A DNA stretch of 64,000 bases from Hyphomonadaceae bacterium (GTDB lineage Bacteria > Pseudomonadota > Alphaproteobacteria > Caulobacterales > Hyphomonadaceae): assembly GCA_016714495.1 (NCBI GenBank), contig JADKDU010000007.1, positions 124,001-188,000 of the forward strand, given 5' to 3'. The notes beneath the pieces were generated by a model. It worked only from the letters and a program-made list of their open reading frames with translations, was not told the origin of the DNA and did no database searches. Positions 17,306 to 26,145 of this stretch are shown here, piece by piece. The translations under genes were made by a program, and so were the position numbers. The stretch's first letter is position 1. Every line of letters starts with the position of its first letter.

Positions 17306-18973
17306 TCAGCGGCGCGGCAGGACCAACAAACCGAGGTTGAGCCCCAGCAAGATTATCCAGAACAATCCGTCTCGCCAGTTGCTGTAGGGCGTGGGGTCGG
17401 TTGCGGGCGGAATGCGGGTGTCAACGACGCTGGATTTCCAGCCAACCGGGTCGGCGCCGTAAAGGGCGGGGTCGGCTGGCTGACCGCGGGCGGTCCAGCG
17501 GCCATAGGCGTCGATCATGCCGGTCTCGCCGCGGCTGGCGACGCGGGCCATGGGCAAGCCCTCCTCGATCGCGCGGTAGCGAGCCTGGGCGGCGTGCTGG
17601 GCCGGCCCCATTAACTCGCCGAACCAGGCGTCGATTGTGATGTTGACCAGCCATTGCGGTCGGTCCGATCCGTGCGGCGAAAGCCCGGGGAAGATCGCCT
17701 CGTAGCAGATCAGCGGGCCGAAGGGCGGGATGCCGACGACGTTTACCGTCGACGGCGACGGGCCGGCCTCAAAGCCGCCGGGCGCGAGATCTTGCAGCGT
17801 CTTAAGACCGATCATGCCCAGCACGCCCGAAAACGGCATGAACTCGCCGAAGGGCACCAGCATGTGCTTGTCGTAGATGTCGAGCGGACCGCGCACGTCG
17901 CTATCGCCGCTGAGCACGGCGAGCGAATTGTAGGCTTTCTCTTCGGGCGTGTTGATCTTCTCGCGCCGGGGCATGCCGATGATGAGGCGGCGATTGCCAA
18001 TGGCGTTGGCCACGACGTCGAGCGCTTCGGGCCATTCGAACAGGTAGTAAGGCAACGCGCCCTCTGGCCAGATAACGACAGGCGGCGTGTTGGCCGTGTC
18101 GGGTCCACTGAGAGCGAGGAAGCGCAGGACAATCTGTTCAGCCACGCCCTGCTTGTGCTTCTCGCTCTGCGGCACGCCGGCTTCGACCAGCCGGATCACC
18201 GGACCGCTCGGCGGCGTGTCGGGAATCTCGCCAAGGCGACGCGCGCCCCAGCCCCAGATGGCGCCAAACAGAATGGCGGCGACGATGACGGGCGCAGCGC
18301 GCGAACCTGTCGTGCCTCGCGTCCGCGCATCGGCGAGCGTGGCGGGCGCGGCCATGGCGACGACCGTGAGTGCGGAGAGGCCGTAGATGCCCCAGATCGA
18401 CGCCGACTGAGAGATCGCCTCGCCGGGCGCCCAGATCATTCCAGGCATGTTCCACGGCAGGCCGCCGATGCCGAAGAGCGAGCCGCGGAACCATTCGGCG
18501 AACATGAAGGCGACAGAGAAGACGATCAGGCGTGCGGGACCGGCGAACCAGAAGCGGAAGCCGATGTTGATGAAACCGGCGAGCAACATGGCGAGACCGC
18601 CCGGGAGCGCAACCAGCGGCAGCCAGATGAAGATGACATGCGCGCCGGGATCGACCAGGAAGGCCCATGCAATCCAGTGCATGCCGACGAGATAGTAGGC
18701 GAAGCCGAACGCGAAGACGCGCCAGAACGCCGCCCGCTTCGGCTTGCGCGAGAGGCGCGCGGCGTCGAGCGCCCAGATCAGACCGGAGAGCGCGAGGGCG
18801 AAGGCCGGCCAGAAGAAGAAGGGCGGGAAAGCAAGGTTGGCGATTGCGCCGAGGCCCGCGCACAGGGCCAGCATGCGCCAGCCCTGCAGCCCTGCGACCC
18901 ACAGATAGACCGGGGCAAGGAAGTTTCCGCGCGAAAAGTTTGGCGGTTGAAAGTCGTTACGGCTTCCGGTCAT
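17306..18973 (-). CDS. lnt: Apolipoprotein N-acyltransferase
   Basis: Inner-membrane enzyme that adds the third acyl chain to lipoproteins before they go to the outer membrane. The 555-residue protein has about seven hydrophobic segments in residues 30-245 and a nitrilase-like periplasmic domain. The catalytic triad is visible as Glu304 (IWPEGALPYY), Lys369 (YDKHMLVPFGEF) and Cys423 (LICYEAIFPG). A last membrane helix (LFWIILLGLNLGLLVL) ends the protein. The start is ATG 18973 with GGGGAGGGG before it. It belongs to the ybeY-corC-lnt run, as in E. coli and alphaproteobacteria. The window's own lipoproteins (DUF3574, PCuAC) would be substrates. Confidence 0.96.
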   Translation of the reverse strand: MTGSRNDFQPPNFSRGNFLAPVYLWVAGLQGWRMLALCAGLGAIANLAFPPFFFWPAFALALSGLIWALDAARLSRKPKRAAFWRVFAFGFAYYLVGMHWIAWAFLVDPGAHVIFIWLPLVALPGGLAMLLAGFINIGFRFWFAGPARLIVFSVAFMFAEWFRGSLFGIGGLPWNMPGMIWAPGEAISQSASIWGIYGLSALTVVAMAAPATLADARTRGTTGSRAAPVIVAAILFGAIWGWGARRLGEIPDTPPSGPVIRLVEAGVPQSEKHKQGVAEQIVLRFLALSGPDTANTPPVVIWPEGALPYYLFEWPEALDVVANAIGNRRLIIGMPRREKINTPEEKAYNSLAVLSGDSDVRGPLDIYDKHMLVPFGEFMPFSGVLGMIGLKTLQDLAPGGFEAGPSPSTVNVVGIPPFGPLICYEAIFPGLSPHGSDRPQWLVNITIDAWFGELMGPAQHAAQARYRAIEEGLPMARVASRGETGMIDAYGRWTARGQPADPALYGADPVGWKSSVVDTRIPPATDPTPYSNWRDGLFWIILLGLNLGLLVLPRR

Positions 18974-19004
18974 TGCCCCTCCCCGGGGCGCCGCTTCGGG
19001 CGCG

Positions 19005-19889
19005 TCAACGGTCTACAGCCGCCGTCTTGTCCTCTGCAAGCGCCGAGGGCGCCGGTTTGGCGGCGCGCAGGCGCAGCCGGATCACGCGGCGCGGATCAGC
19101 CGCGACGACCTCGATCGTGGGGCCGCGCGGATGCTCGACCGATTCGCCAGCCTGCAGGACGCGCCCGCCTAACACGGCGACGAGGCCACCTATGGTTTCG
19201 ACTTCCGATTCGAATTCGTCGAGATGGAGCGGCAGGCCTGTTTCGCGCTCAACGTCCTCGATCTGAGCAAGGCCGTCAACTTCCCAGGTGGAGCGGCCGC
19301 GGCGGATGATCTTCGGGCGCGCTTCATCGTGCTCGTCCTCGATTTCGCCGACAATGCCTTCGACCAGATCTTCGAGGCAGACCATGCCGCCGGTGCCGCC
19401 GTATTCATCGACCACGATGGCGATATGGATGCGGCTGGCCTGCATCTGGATCAGGAGGTCCGGCAGGAGGATCGACTCCGGCACGAACATGAGGTCGCGA
19501 ACCAGCGACTCGACGCGGCGCGAGGAAAGAAACTCCGCGCTCCAGCCCGAGCGCACGCCATCGGCGACGACATCCTTGATGTGAATGAAGCCCATCGGTT
19601 CATCCAGCGATTCACGGAACACCGGCATGCGCGAGTGCGCTTCTGTCGCGAAGACGCTCAGCACTTCGCCAATGGTAGCCGTCGCCTCGACAGCGGCGAT
19701 ATCGACGCGGGACGTCATCACGTCGCGAACGGTCGAAGTTTCGAATTCCTTGAGGCGCAAGCGGATGGCGCTTGGCGTTGCAGCGGGTTCGGTGCGTCTG
19801 TGCGCTTCAGGCTCCGGTCCGCCGGCGATCAAACGCGCCAGGCGTTCACGGAGCTTCATGCGCTGCGGGGGCTCGCCATCGGCTGGCAT
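19005..19889 (-). CDS. corC: CorC/HlyC-like CBS-domain protein
   Basis: Cytosolic CBS-pair protein of the CorC (YbeX) family, 294 residues, linked to magnesium/cobalt resistance and, in newer work, to ribosome maturation. The first CBS motif begins TVRDVMTSRVDIAAVEATAT, the second VRDLMFVPESILLPDLLIQM. The block IAIVVDEYGGTGGMVCLEDL, followed by VEGIVGEIEDE, is the family hallmark. The C-terminal CorC_HlyC domain (WEVDGLAQIEDVERETGLPL) is complete. No transmembrane DUF21 domain is present, which separates it from the longer membrane hemolysin-like proteins. It starts 3 bases after ybeY ends and runs on to lnt. Confidence 0.92.
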   Translation of the reverse strand: MPADGEPPQRMKLRERLARLIAGGPEPEAHRRTEPAATPSAIRLRLKEFETSTVRDVMTSRVDIAAVEATATIGEVLSVFATEAHSRMPVFRESLDEPMGFIHIKDVVADGVRSGWSAEFLSSRRVESLVRDLMFVPESILLPDLLIQMQASRIHIAIVVDEYGGTGGMVCLEDLVEGIVGEIEDEHDEARPKIIRRGRSTWEVDGLAQIEDVERETGLPLHLDEFESEVETIGGLVAVLGGRVLQAGESVEHPRGPTIEVVAADPRRVIRLRLRAAKPAPSALAEDKTAAVDR

Positions 19890-19892
19890 GAC

Positions 19893-20405
19893 TCAGCTCC
19901 CTCCTGTCCCGCCGGCATAAGGGCCGGTGGCGTAGGGATCGGGCCAGCCGAGGCCGGCGAGAATCGTTGCTTCCAGAGGTTCCATGACCTTCGCGTCTTC
20001 AGATTCGATGTGATCATAGCCGAGCAGGTGAAGAAAGCCGTGAATCAACAGATGGCTGACATGGCCCTCGAACGGGCGGCCCATCGCCTGAGCGTCACCA
20101 AAGGCTGTTTCATAGCCCATGGCGATGTCACCCAGATGAACAGGTTCTCCGGGGATTTCAGGGCCATCGGCGGGAAATGACAGCACATCCGTGGGCTTGT
20201 CGAAGCCACGCCATTTTTTGTTTAGAGCATGCATTTCAGCGTTATCCGTCATCAGGATCGAGACTTCGCCGGCCGATTTGGTCTGGTTTGCCGCGTAACC
20301 CAGCACATGCGCCGCCAGCGCATCGACATCGCCAAGCGCATCCCAGCGCGGGTCAGCGATGCGCAGGTCGATAGACAGGACGCCGTTATCGGGGGCCGTG
20401 TTCAC
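19893..20405 (-). CDS. ybeY: Endoribonuclease YbeY (rRNA maturation factor)
   Basis: Metal-dependent single-strand RNase needed for 16S rRNA 3' maturation and ribosome quality control. The 170 residues contain the zinc site HGFLHLLGYDH with His122, His126 and His132, plus the upstream NKKWRGFDKPTDVLSFP motif. The start is GTG 20405, inside the GTGA overlap with phoH, so translation is coupled. The C-terminal tail is slightly longer than in E. coli (GPYAGGTGGS). It belongs to the fur-miaB-phoH-ybeY-corC-lnt run. Confidence 0.96.
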   Translation of the reverse strand: MNTAPDNGVLSIDLRIADPRWDALGDVDALAAHVLGYAANQTKSAGEVSILMTDNAEMHALNKKWRGFDKPTDVLSFPADGPEIPGEPVHLGDIAMGYETAFGDAQAMGRPFEGHVSHLLIHGFLHLLGYDHIESEDAKVMEPLEATILAGLGWPDPYATGPYAGGTGGS

Positions 20406-21403
20406 TTGCGCGGCGCGCCTTTCGCGGCGTCCTTGTCATAGGCGTCGATGATACGGCCGACGAGTTCGTGGCGAACGACGTCGGCGCGTGTCAGTTCTTC
20501 AAGGGCGACGCCCTTCACACCCTTCAGGATGTGAATTGCGTGGCCGAGGCCTGACTTGAGGCTGTTTGGCAGGTCGGTTTGGGACGGATCTCCGGTGACG
20601 ACCATGCGCGAGCCGCGGCCAAGACGGGTGAGCACCATCTTCATTTGCGGCACGGTGGCGTTCTGCGCTTCGTCGATGATGACGAAGGCGTTTTTGAGCG
20701 TGCGGCCGCGCATGAAGGCGAGTGGCGCAACCTCGATCTCGCGGCGTTCCTTGCGGCGATCGACTTCCTGCGCGCCAAGGCACTCGTTGAGCGCGTCCCA
20801 GATCGGCAGCATGTAAGGATCGACTTTTTCCTCAAGCGCGCCGGGAAGAAAGCCAAGCTTCTCGCCCGCTTCCACAGCAGGGCGCGCCACGATGAGGCGT
20901 TCGCGCTTGCCGGCCCTGAGTTCGGCCGCGCCAACGGCAACGGCGAGATAGGTCTTGCCCGTGCCGGCCGGGCCGACGCCGAAAATAAGGCCAAGATCGT
21001 CGCGGCGGAGTTTTTCGAGATAGGACCGCTGACCTGGCGTCTGCGCCATGACGGGCTTGCGCAGGCCCATGATTGCGTCACCTGACGCGGCGGCGATGCC
21101 GTCGCTGAGCGTGAGCTTGATCGCAGCCTCGAGTTCCGAGCTGGTCGCCTCTGCCCCGTTGGCGATGCGGCGGGCGAAAGCCTGCAGCGCGTCGGCGGCG
21201 TGGCGCGCGCCTTCGCCATTGCCCGTAACGATGATCTCGCCGCTCCGGCCCTGACTGTCGACGCGCACATCGTCGTCAGCGAAGGCTTGTTCGACCAGCT
21301 GAAGATGTGAATGCGCAGGGCCGCAAATGTCGCGGAGCATTTTCGGGTCGGCGACCGGAACGGTGATGCGGTTGGCGCGCGCGGACTTCGGTTTCACGCT
21401 CAC
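20402..21403 (-). CDS. phoH: PhoH-family ATPase
   Basis: Cytosolic P-loop ATPase of the PhoH (YbeZ) type, 333 residues, a partner of YbeY in RNA metabolism. It has Walker A GPAGTGKT (144-151) in LIFGVGPAGTGKTYLAVAVG, the VARPAVEAGEKLGFLPGAL segment, Walker B FVIIDEAQNATV and the MVVTGDPSQTDLP sensor. A small N-terminal domain precedes them. The start is GTG 21403, overlapping the miaB stop by GTGA. The next gene is ybeY, again by GTGA overlap. Confidence 0.95.
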   Translation of the reverse strand: MSVKPKSARANRITVPVADPKMLRDICGPAHSHLQLVEQAFADDDVRVDSQGRSGEIIVTGNGEGARHAADALQAFARRIANGAEATSSELEAAIKLTLSDGIAAASGDAIMGLRKPVMAQTPGQRSYLEKLRRDDLGLIFGVGPAGTGKTYLAVAVGAAELRAGKRERLIVARPAVEAGEKLGFLPGALEEKVDPYMLPIWDALNECLGAQEVDRRKERREIEVAPLAFMRGRTLKNAFVIIDEAQNATVPQMKMVLTRLGRGSRMVVTGDPSQTDLPNSLKSGLGHAIHILKGVKGVALEELTRADVVRHELVGRIIDAYDKDAAKGAPRK

Positions 21404-22776
21404 GCCATGACCTCTGCTGTTGCCGTGACGAGCCGCCCCTTCAGGCTTGTCATTGTCGCCCCGACGATTTCAATTAGCGCCATGCAGCCCGTCAGATGCG
21501 CGCCGCCATCGACGTGGACGGATTGCATATAGGGCGAATAGCCCAACGCCTGGCCGGCGCGGCGGCCGGCGCGGGAGAATAGCACATCGACCTTGCGGCC
21601 TATGGTTGCGTCGTTGAAGGCCTGCGCCTGCTCATTGAGGAGCGCTTGAAGACGCGCGAGGCGCTCGTCTTTCACATGCTCTTCAACCTGAAGCTGCATT
21701 CCGGCGGCGGGCGTGCCGGGACGCGGGGAATACTTGAACGAATAGGCCTGCGCGAAGCCGACACCGCGAACCAGCTGCAACGTCGCCTCGAAATCGACGT
21801 CGCTCTCGCCCGGGAAGCCGACGATGAAGTCGGAGGCGAAAGCGATGTCTGTGCGCGCGGCGCGAACACGTTCGATGATGCGCAGGTATTCGGAGGCGGT
21901 GTGCTGGCGGTTCATCGCTTTCAGAATGCGGTCGGACCCGTGCTGCACAGGCAGGTGCATGAAAGGGGCGAGCTGTTCGACGTCGCGATGCGCGTCGATG
22001 AGATCGTCCGCCATGTCACGCGGATGGGAGGTTGTGTAGCGGATACGCTCGACGCCGCCGATCTGCGCGATGTGACGGATGAGGGCGCCCAGACCCCATT
22101 CGCCTCCCCGCACATCGTGCGCGGGCGCCGCGCCGTGCCAGGCATTCACGTTCTGGCCGAGGAGTACGATTTCTCTTACGCCCTGACGCGCCAACTCGCG
22201 CGCCTCGGCGACGATCGCATCCGTATTGCGCGAGAACTCGGCGCCGCGGGTGTAGGGGACGACGCAGAAGGTGCAGAACTTGTCGCAACCTTCCTGGATC
22301 GACAGGAAGGCTGAAGCGCCATCGATTTCGCGCGTTTTCGGCAGCGCGTCGAATTTTTCCTCGGCGGCAAAATCCGTTTCGAGGATGTCGCCGGTCTTGC
22401 GCGCGAGCTTGGCGATCATCTCCGGCAGGCGGTGATAGGATTGCGGGCCGACCACCATATCCACGGCGGGCTCACGGCGCATGATCTCGTCGCCTTCGGC
22501 CTGGGCAACGCAGCCGGCGACCGCGATGCGGAGAGTGCCGCCAGCTTCCTGTTTCATCTCGCGCAGGCGGCCAAGTTCGGAGAAGACTTTCTCTGTCGCC
22601 TTCTCGCGGATGTGGCAGGTGTTGAGCACGACGAGATCCGCCGCCTCGGGCGAATCTACAGGCGCATAGCCCAACGGCTTCAGGACGTCTTTCATCCTTT
22701 CGGAATCATAAACGTTCATCTGGCAGCCGTAGGTCTTGATGTAGAGACCTTTTGTGTTGGGCTTTGAGTCAGCCAC
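21400..22776 (-). CDS. miaB: tRNA-2-methylthio-N6-dimethylallyladenosine synthase
   Basis: Radical-SAM methylthiotransferase that modifies i6A37 to ms2i6A37 in tRNAs. It has 458 residues. The N-terminal UPF0004 domain uses Cys18 (KTYGCQMNVYDSE), Cys54 (LNTCHIREKA) and Cys89 (VAGCVAQ) for the auxiliary cluster. The radical SAM cluster uses Cys164, Cys168 and Cys171 (QEGCDKFCTFCVVPY). A TRAM domain ends the protein. The start is GTG 22776, immediately after the fur stop with no gap. A paralogue of the other branch, mtaB, is at 59185. Confidence 0.96.
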   Translation of the reverse strand: MADSKPNTKGLYIKTYGCQMNVYDSERMKDVLKPLGYAPVDSPEAADLVVLNTCHIREKATEKVFSELGRLREMKQEAGGTLRIAVAGCVAQAEGDEIMRREPAVDMVVGPQSYHRLPEMIAKLARKTGDILETDFAAEEKFDALPKTREIDGASAFLSIQEGCDKFCTFCVVPYTRGAEFSRNTDAIVAEARELARQGVREIVLLGQNVNAWHGAAPAHDVRGGEWGLGALIRHIAQIGGVERIRYTTSHPRDMADDLIDAHRDVEQLAPFMHLPVQHGSDRILKAMNRQHTASEYLRIIERVRAARTDIAFASDFIVGFPGESDVDFEATLQLVRGVGFAQAYSFKYSPRPGTPAAGMQLQVEEHVKDERLARLQALLNEQAQAFNDATIGRKVDVLFSRAGRRAGQALGYSPYMQSVHVDGGAHLTGCMALIEIVGATMTSLKGRLVTATAEVMA

Positions 22777-23190
22777 TTACTTCTTCTCGTCCTCGCTCAG
22801 CGGGACGCCATAGAGTTCGAGGCGGTGATCGATCAGGCGATAGCCGAGCTTGCGCGCGATCTCAATCTGCAGCTTTTCGATCTCGTCCGACTTGAATTCC
22901 ACGACCTTGCCCGACTTGGCGTCGATCAGGTGGTCATGGTGTTCATCGGGCGCCTCCTCGTAGCGGGAGCGGCCGTCGCGGAAATCGTGACGCTCGATGA
23001 TGCCGGAATCCTCGAACAGCTTCACCGTGCGGTAGACCGTGGCGAGCGAGATGTTGGAATCGATGGCTGCCGCGCGGCGATGCAGCTCTTCGGCGTCGGG
23101 GTGGTCGGCAGCCGTCGACAGAACGCGCGCGATGACGCGGCGCTGCTCGGTCATCCGCAGACCTTTCTCGACACACCTTTGCTCGATCAT
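22777..23190 (-). CDS. fur: Ferric uptake regulator Fur/Irr-type
   Basis: Iron-responsive DNA-binding regulator of 137 residues. The winged helix contains NISLATVYRTVKLFEDSGII and the dimer domain begins with the metal-binding EHHDHLID (HHDH at 84-87), then SGKVVEF. The C-terminal CxxC zinc site of E. coli Fur is absent, as in other alphaproteobacterial Fur proteins. I chose ATG 23190 (MIEQRCVEKGLRMTEQRRVI); 16 codons upstream are open but unconserved. It is the first of the miaB-phoH-ybeY run, and a likely target is the siderophore receptor at 8570. Confidence 0.95.
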   Translation of the reverse strand: MIEQRCVEKGLRMTEQRRVIARVLSTAADHPDAEELHRRAAAIDSNISLATVYRTVKLFEDSGIIERHDFRDGRSRYEEAPDEHHDHLIDAKSGKVVEFKSDEIEKLQIEIARKLGYRLIDHRLELYGVPLSEDEKK

Positions 23191-23247
23191 CGGACCTTCT
23201 CCGTGAAGCGTTCCGGGGAAACCGGAGCGCGTGGGCACATATGCGGG

Positions 23248-23712
23248 TCAGGCGACATCCTGTCCACCTTCAGGCCCAACCCTGCGGGACATGACGAGCG
23301 CGTCGACCCGATCGCCCCGGACACGATAATAGGCTTTCCTGATGCCGATTTCCACGAATCCCGACGATTTGTAGAGACCGATTGCTGGAAGATTATTGCG
23401 GGCGACCTCCAGAATCCAGCGTTCAAGCCCGCGATTCAGCGCTTCGGCATCGAGGGCGCGGAGGATTCGCCTGCCCCAACCCGCGTGACGGTGGGCGGGA
23501 TCGATCGCGATGGTGAGGAGTTCGGCGTCCGCGCCCGCAGCGAGAGCAAGGCCGAATGCAACCGTACCGCATTCGCCGCCGACGATCGCCATGGCTTCCG
23601 CCCGCGCGAGCCATGTCACGAAATCATCTTTGCTCCAGCCATCCTCGAACGAGGCGGCGTGAAGGCGCGAGAGATCCGCAGCGTCGGTTGTAACGGCGGG
23701 GCGGAGGGTCAT
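23248..23712 (-). CDS. rimI: Ribosomal-protein-alanine N-acetyltransferase
   Basis: GNAT acetyltransferase (154 residues) of the RimI type, which acetylates the N-terminus of ribosomal protein S18 in E. coli. It has the acetyl-CoA loop HRHAGWGRRIL (R-x-x-G-x-G), the preceding LLTIAIDPAHR strand, and the LEVARNNLPAIGLYKSSGF segment with the usual Asn and Tyr. The identification as RimI rests on its 4-base overlap with tsaB, a pairing widespread in bacteria. It runs on to fur with a 57-base gap. Confidence 0.92.
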   Translation of the reverse strand: MTLRPAVTTDAADLSRLHAASFEDGWSKDDFVTWLARAEAMAIVGGECGTVAFGLALAAGADAELLTIAIDPAHRHAGWGRRILRALDAEALNRGLERWILEVARNNLPAIGLYKSSGFVEIGIRKAYYRVRGDRVDALVMSRRVGPEGGQDVA

Positions 23713-24341
23713 TGGCCGACCAGCCGCATGGGCGTGGCGTCCGGTTCGCGGACATAGACGGGGCGCGGCGGCGGCAGGTCGGTATCGGCGGGCAAGCGGG
23801 CGGCGAAAAGAGCCGCGGCCCGGGCGGTGGTCGCAGCTTCGACGCCTGGCAAGTTCAGCGACCCGACCGCGCCGCAGACGGCGCTGGTTTCCGCAGCCAT
23901 GGCCCGGACGCCAGCTTCATCGGCCTCGCCAGGGTCTTCAATTCCCCTGCCCGCGACTATGCGCTGCACCCACCACGTCCGTTCGGGCGGACGGCGCTTG
24001 GCAGCCAGTATGCCGACTACGCCGCCCTCGCGCGATAGGCCCTCGAGCGCTTCGAGGCTGGTGACGCCGACGGCCGGCTTGTCGAGCGAGAGCGCAAGGC
24101 CGCGGGCGAAAGCGACGCCGACGCGCACGCCGGTGAAAGAGCCGGGGCCGACCACAATCGCGATACGGTCGAGCGCGGTGAAGGGCGTTCCGCTGTCGGC
24201 CATGAGCTTCTGGACAACAGGGGCGAGGCGCGCGTCATGGCCCTGCTGCATGGGCTCGGACAGCTCAGCCACGATGACGCCGTCGCGGGCGAGCGCGGCC
24301 TCACAGGCGTCGGCGACAGTGTTGATGCCCAGGACCAGCAT
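23709..24341 (-). CDS. tsaB: tRNA threonylcarbamoyladenosine synthesis protein TsaB
   Basis: Non-catalytic ASKHA-fold partner in the TsaBDE complex that makes t6A37 in tRNAs. The 210-residue protein starts MLVLGINTVADACEAAL and carries the GPGSFTGVRVGVAFARGLAL signature. The motif for catalytic metal binding is absent, as expected for TsaB. It overlaps rimI by ATGA. t6A made here is also the substrate for the MtaB enzyme encoded at 59185. Confidence 0.93.
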   Translation of the reverse strand: MLVLGINTVADACEAALARDGVIVAELSEPMQQGHDARLAPVVQKLMADSGTPFTALDRIAIVVGPGSFTGVRVGVAFARGLALSLDKPAVGVTSLEALEGLSREGGVVGILAAKRRPPERTWWVQRIVAGRGIEDPGEADEAGVRAMAAETSAVCGAVGSLNLPGVEAATTARAAALFAARLPADTDLPPPRPVYVREPDATPMRLVGQ

Positions 24342-24373
24342 GGCGGGCTCTTACGCGCTCGGGGCGGCTGGCG

Positions 24374-24976
24374 TCAAAGGATGCGGCACGCTTCGTCGAA
24401 ATCCAGCCGGGGGGCGCGGGGGCGGACGCGGGTGTCATCGCCATGGCCGATATTGATCAGGAAGTTGGAGCGCCAGCTCTTCATCTTCGGATCGGACAGG
24501 AAGAATTCCTTGTCCACGCCTTCCCGCCGGAAACCGTTCATCGGGCCACAATCGAGACCGAGCGACCGTGCGGCGATCAGCAGGTAGGCGCCCATCAGCG
24601 TGCCAGACTGGATGGCGTTCCATTCGGCGTTGGCGGGATCGGCGAACCATTCCTTCGCATTGGGCGCATGTGGAATGAGCTTGCCCAGGTGATCCGCGAA
24701 AGCGAGATCGTAAGCGACGATGGCGGTGTAGGGCGCCGACATCGTCTGCTTACGGTTGCCTTCGTCGAGATGCGGTTCGAGGCGCGCCTTGGCGTCGGGC
24801 GAGCGCACAAAAAGAAAGCGGCCGGGCGAGATGTTGGACGCCGTCGGCGCAATCTTTGCAAGATCGTAGGTCGCGCGGATCAGGACTGCGGGCGTTTCCT
24901 CGTCCATCCAGCCGCGGCGCGTGCGGGCTGTGCGGAAAAGCTGGTCGAGCGCGGCGTCGGCGAGCGGCTTGCCCAT
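24374..24976 (-). CDS. Nitroreductase-family protein, RutE/YdfN-like
   Basis: Flavin-dependent reductase of 200 residues from the malonic-semialdehyde-reductase (RutE) branch of the nitroreductases. The family N-terminus is LDQLFRTARTRRGWMD, followed by LAKIAPTASNISPGRFLFVR, where the P-T-S/A-x-N segment binds FMN. Later segments are GNRKQTMSAPYTAIVAYD, SLGLDCGPMNGF and NFLINIGHGD. RutE works in pyrimidine breakdown, but no other rut gene is nearby, so its real substrate is open. Its ATG shares one base with the nfuA stop, placing it in the nfuA-rutE-tsaB-rimI run. Confidence 0.88.
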   Translation of the reverse strand: MGKPLADAALDQLFRTARTRRGWMDEETPAVLIRATYDLAKIAPTASNISPGRFLFVRSPDAKARLEPHLDEGNRKQTMSAPYTAIVAYDLAFADHLGKLIPHAPNAKEWFADPANAEWNAIQSGTLMGAYLLIAARSLGLDCGPMNGFRREGVDKEFFLSDPKMKSWRSNFLINIGHGDDTRVRPRAPRLDFDEACRIL

Positions 24977-25554
24977 CAGGCGGCGGCTTCGACGGCGGTT
25001 ACCTCCGGCACGTAATGGCGCAGCAGGTTCTCGACGCCCTGCTTAAGCGTCAGCGTCGAAGACGGGCAGCCCGAGCAGGCGCCGCGCATGGTGAGGTGCA
25101 CGATGCCGGTATCGACGTCGAAGCGCTTGAAGATGATGTCGCCGCCATCGTTGGCGACGGCGGGGCGGACACGCGTGGCGATCAGTTCCTTGATCTCGGC
25201 GACGATCTCTGCGGTTTCGCCTTCATAGGCGATATCGTCTTCCACGGCGGGGGCTTCAGCCTTCGCCACATCGGCGATGACCGGCGCACCGGAGACAAAA
25301 TGGTCCATGATGGCGGCGAGCGCCTGCGGCTTGAGGACAGCCCAGTCGGCGTCGTCTGTTTTGGTGATGGCGACGAAGTCATTGCCAAGAAAAACCGTCT
25401 TCACCCCGTTGACGATGAAGAGCGCGGACGCGAGCGGCGAGGCGGACGCCTCGTCCGGCGAGATGAATTCGTAAGGGGTGGCCGGCGACACGTCACAGCC
25501 AGGCAGGAATTTGAGTGTGGCGGGGTTCGGCGTGGGCTGGGTCTGGATGAACAT
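24976..25554 (-). CDS. NifU-like Fe-S carrier protein
   Basis: Fe-S scaffold/carrier of 192 residues with an N-terminal Nfu_N domain (MFIQTQPTPNPATLKFLPGC) and a C-terminal NifU domain. The latter has Cys160 and Cys163 in GACSGCPSS, which would hold a shared 4Fe-4S cluster at a dimer interface. This two-domain form is the common alphaproteobacterial and mitochondrial type. I chose ATG 25554, because the QTQPTPNPATLKF motif begins the family; codons upstream are not conserved. It would deliver clusters to targets such as MiaB and MtaB, which are encoded in this window. Confidence 0.94.
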   Translation of the reverse strand: MFIQTQPTPNPATLKFLPGCDVSPATPYEFISPDEASASPLASALFIVNGVKTVFLGNDFVAITKTDDADWAVLKPQALAAIMDHFVSGAPVIADVAKAEAPAVEDDIAYEGETAEIVAEIKELIATRVRPAVANDGGDIIFKRFDVDTGIVHLTMRGACSGCPSSTLTLKQGVENLLRHYVPEVTAVEAAA

Positions 25555-25614
25555 GGGATTTCGCCTGTTTCTACCCGCTAGATGGGCCCAACGGGCCATG
25601 CATGCAATGCGGCG

Positions 25615-26097
25615 TCACCCGGCTAGGCCGCCAATCTCGTTCAGTTGAGCGTCGGTCAGGTCGCCGGGGATGACGGTGACGGCTATCGGGCGAGCGGCGA
25701 TGGGTTTTCCCTTCGCAAGGCGCGAAACCAGCGGACCCGGGCTGCGGCCCATGCCTGCGGCGAGGACCAACACCTTTATCGACATATCCTGATCGACCAG
25801 CTTGCGGATAGCGTCGACGGGGTCGTCTTCACTTACCACCAGCTCCGCCTTCACTCCTGCCCGGCTTTCCACAGCATCGGCGTGACGCGTCGCCTTGAGA
25901 CGGGCGGAATCCATGGCGTCCTGGCTGATATCCTTGTCGAGACCGATCCAGCCGCCCAAACCCGGACTTTCAGCGCAGCGCAGGATGACTAGACCGGATC
26001 CGACCGCCTTTGCGCGCAAGCCGGCGAAAACGAGCGCCTTCACGCACTCCTCGGTTTCGTCGGAGACCGCCAGAAATTTTCGTGAAATATCGGTCAT
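25615..26097 (-). CDS. Universal stress protein (UspA family)
   Basis: Cytosolic Usp-fold protein of 160 residues. The N-terminal strand FLAVSDETEECVKALVFAG and the C-terminal VLVLAAGMGRSPGPLVSRLA, then VTVIPG, follow the Usp pattern. The Gly spacing in the latter is compatible with the ATP-binding G-x2-G-x9-G type. A longer DE-rich loop separates the halves. I chose ATG 26097 (MTDISRKFLAV). Its place between trpS and nfuA is the usual one in alphaproteobacteria. No specific role can be assigned. Confidence 0.88.
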   Translation of the reverse strand: MTDISRKFLAVSDETEECVKALVFAGLRAKAVGSGLVILRCAESPGLGGWIGLDKDISQDAMDSARLKATRHADAVESRAGVKAELVVSEDDPVDAIRKLVDQDMSIKVLVLAAGMGRSPGPLVSRLAKGKPIAARPIAVTVIPGDLTDAQLNEIGGLAG

Positions 26098-26145
26098 GTT
26101 GGCATGAGGCGCCGCCACGGCCTTCCGGTCAAGACCGGCCGGCGG

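Noticed and set aside
17654..19309. A 551-codon open frame on the plus strand opposite lnt and corC
   Set aside because: Arg/Asp-rich translation without any family pattern, and lies entirely over two well-supported genes; it is a by-product of high GC.
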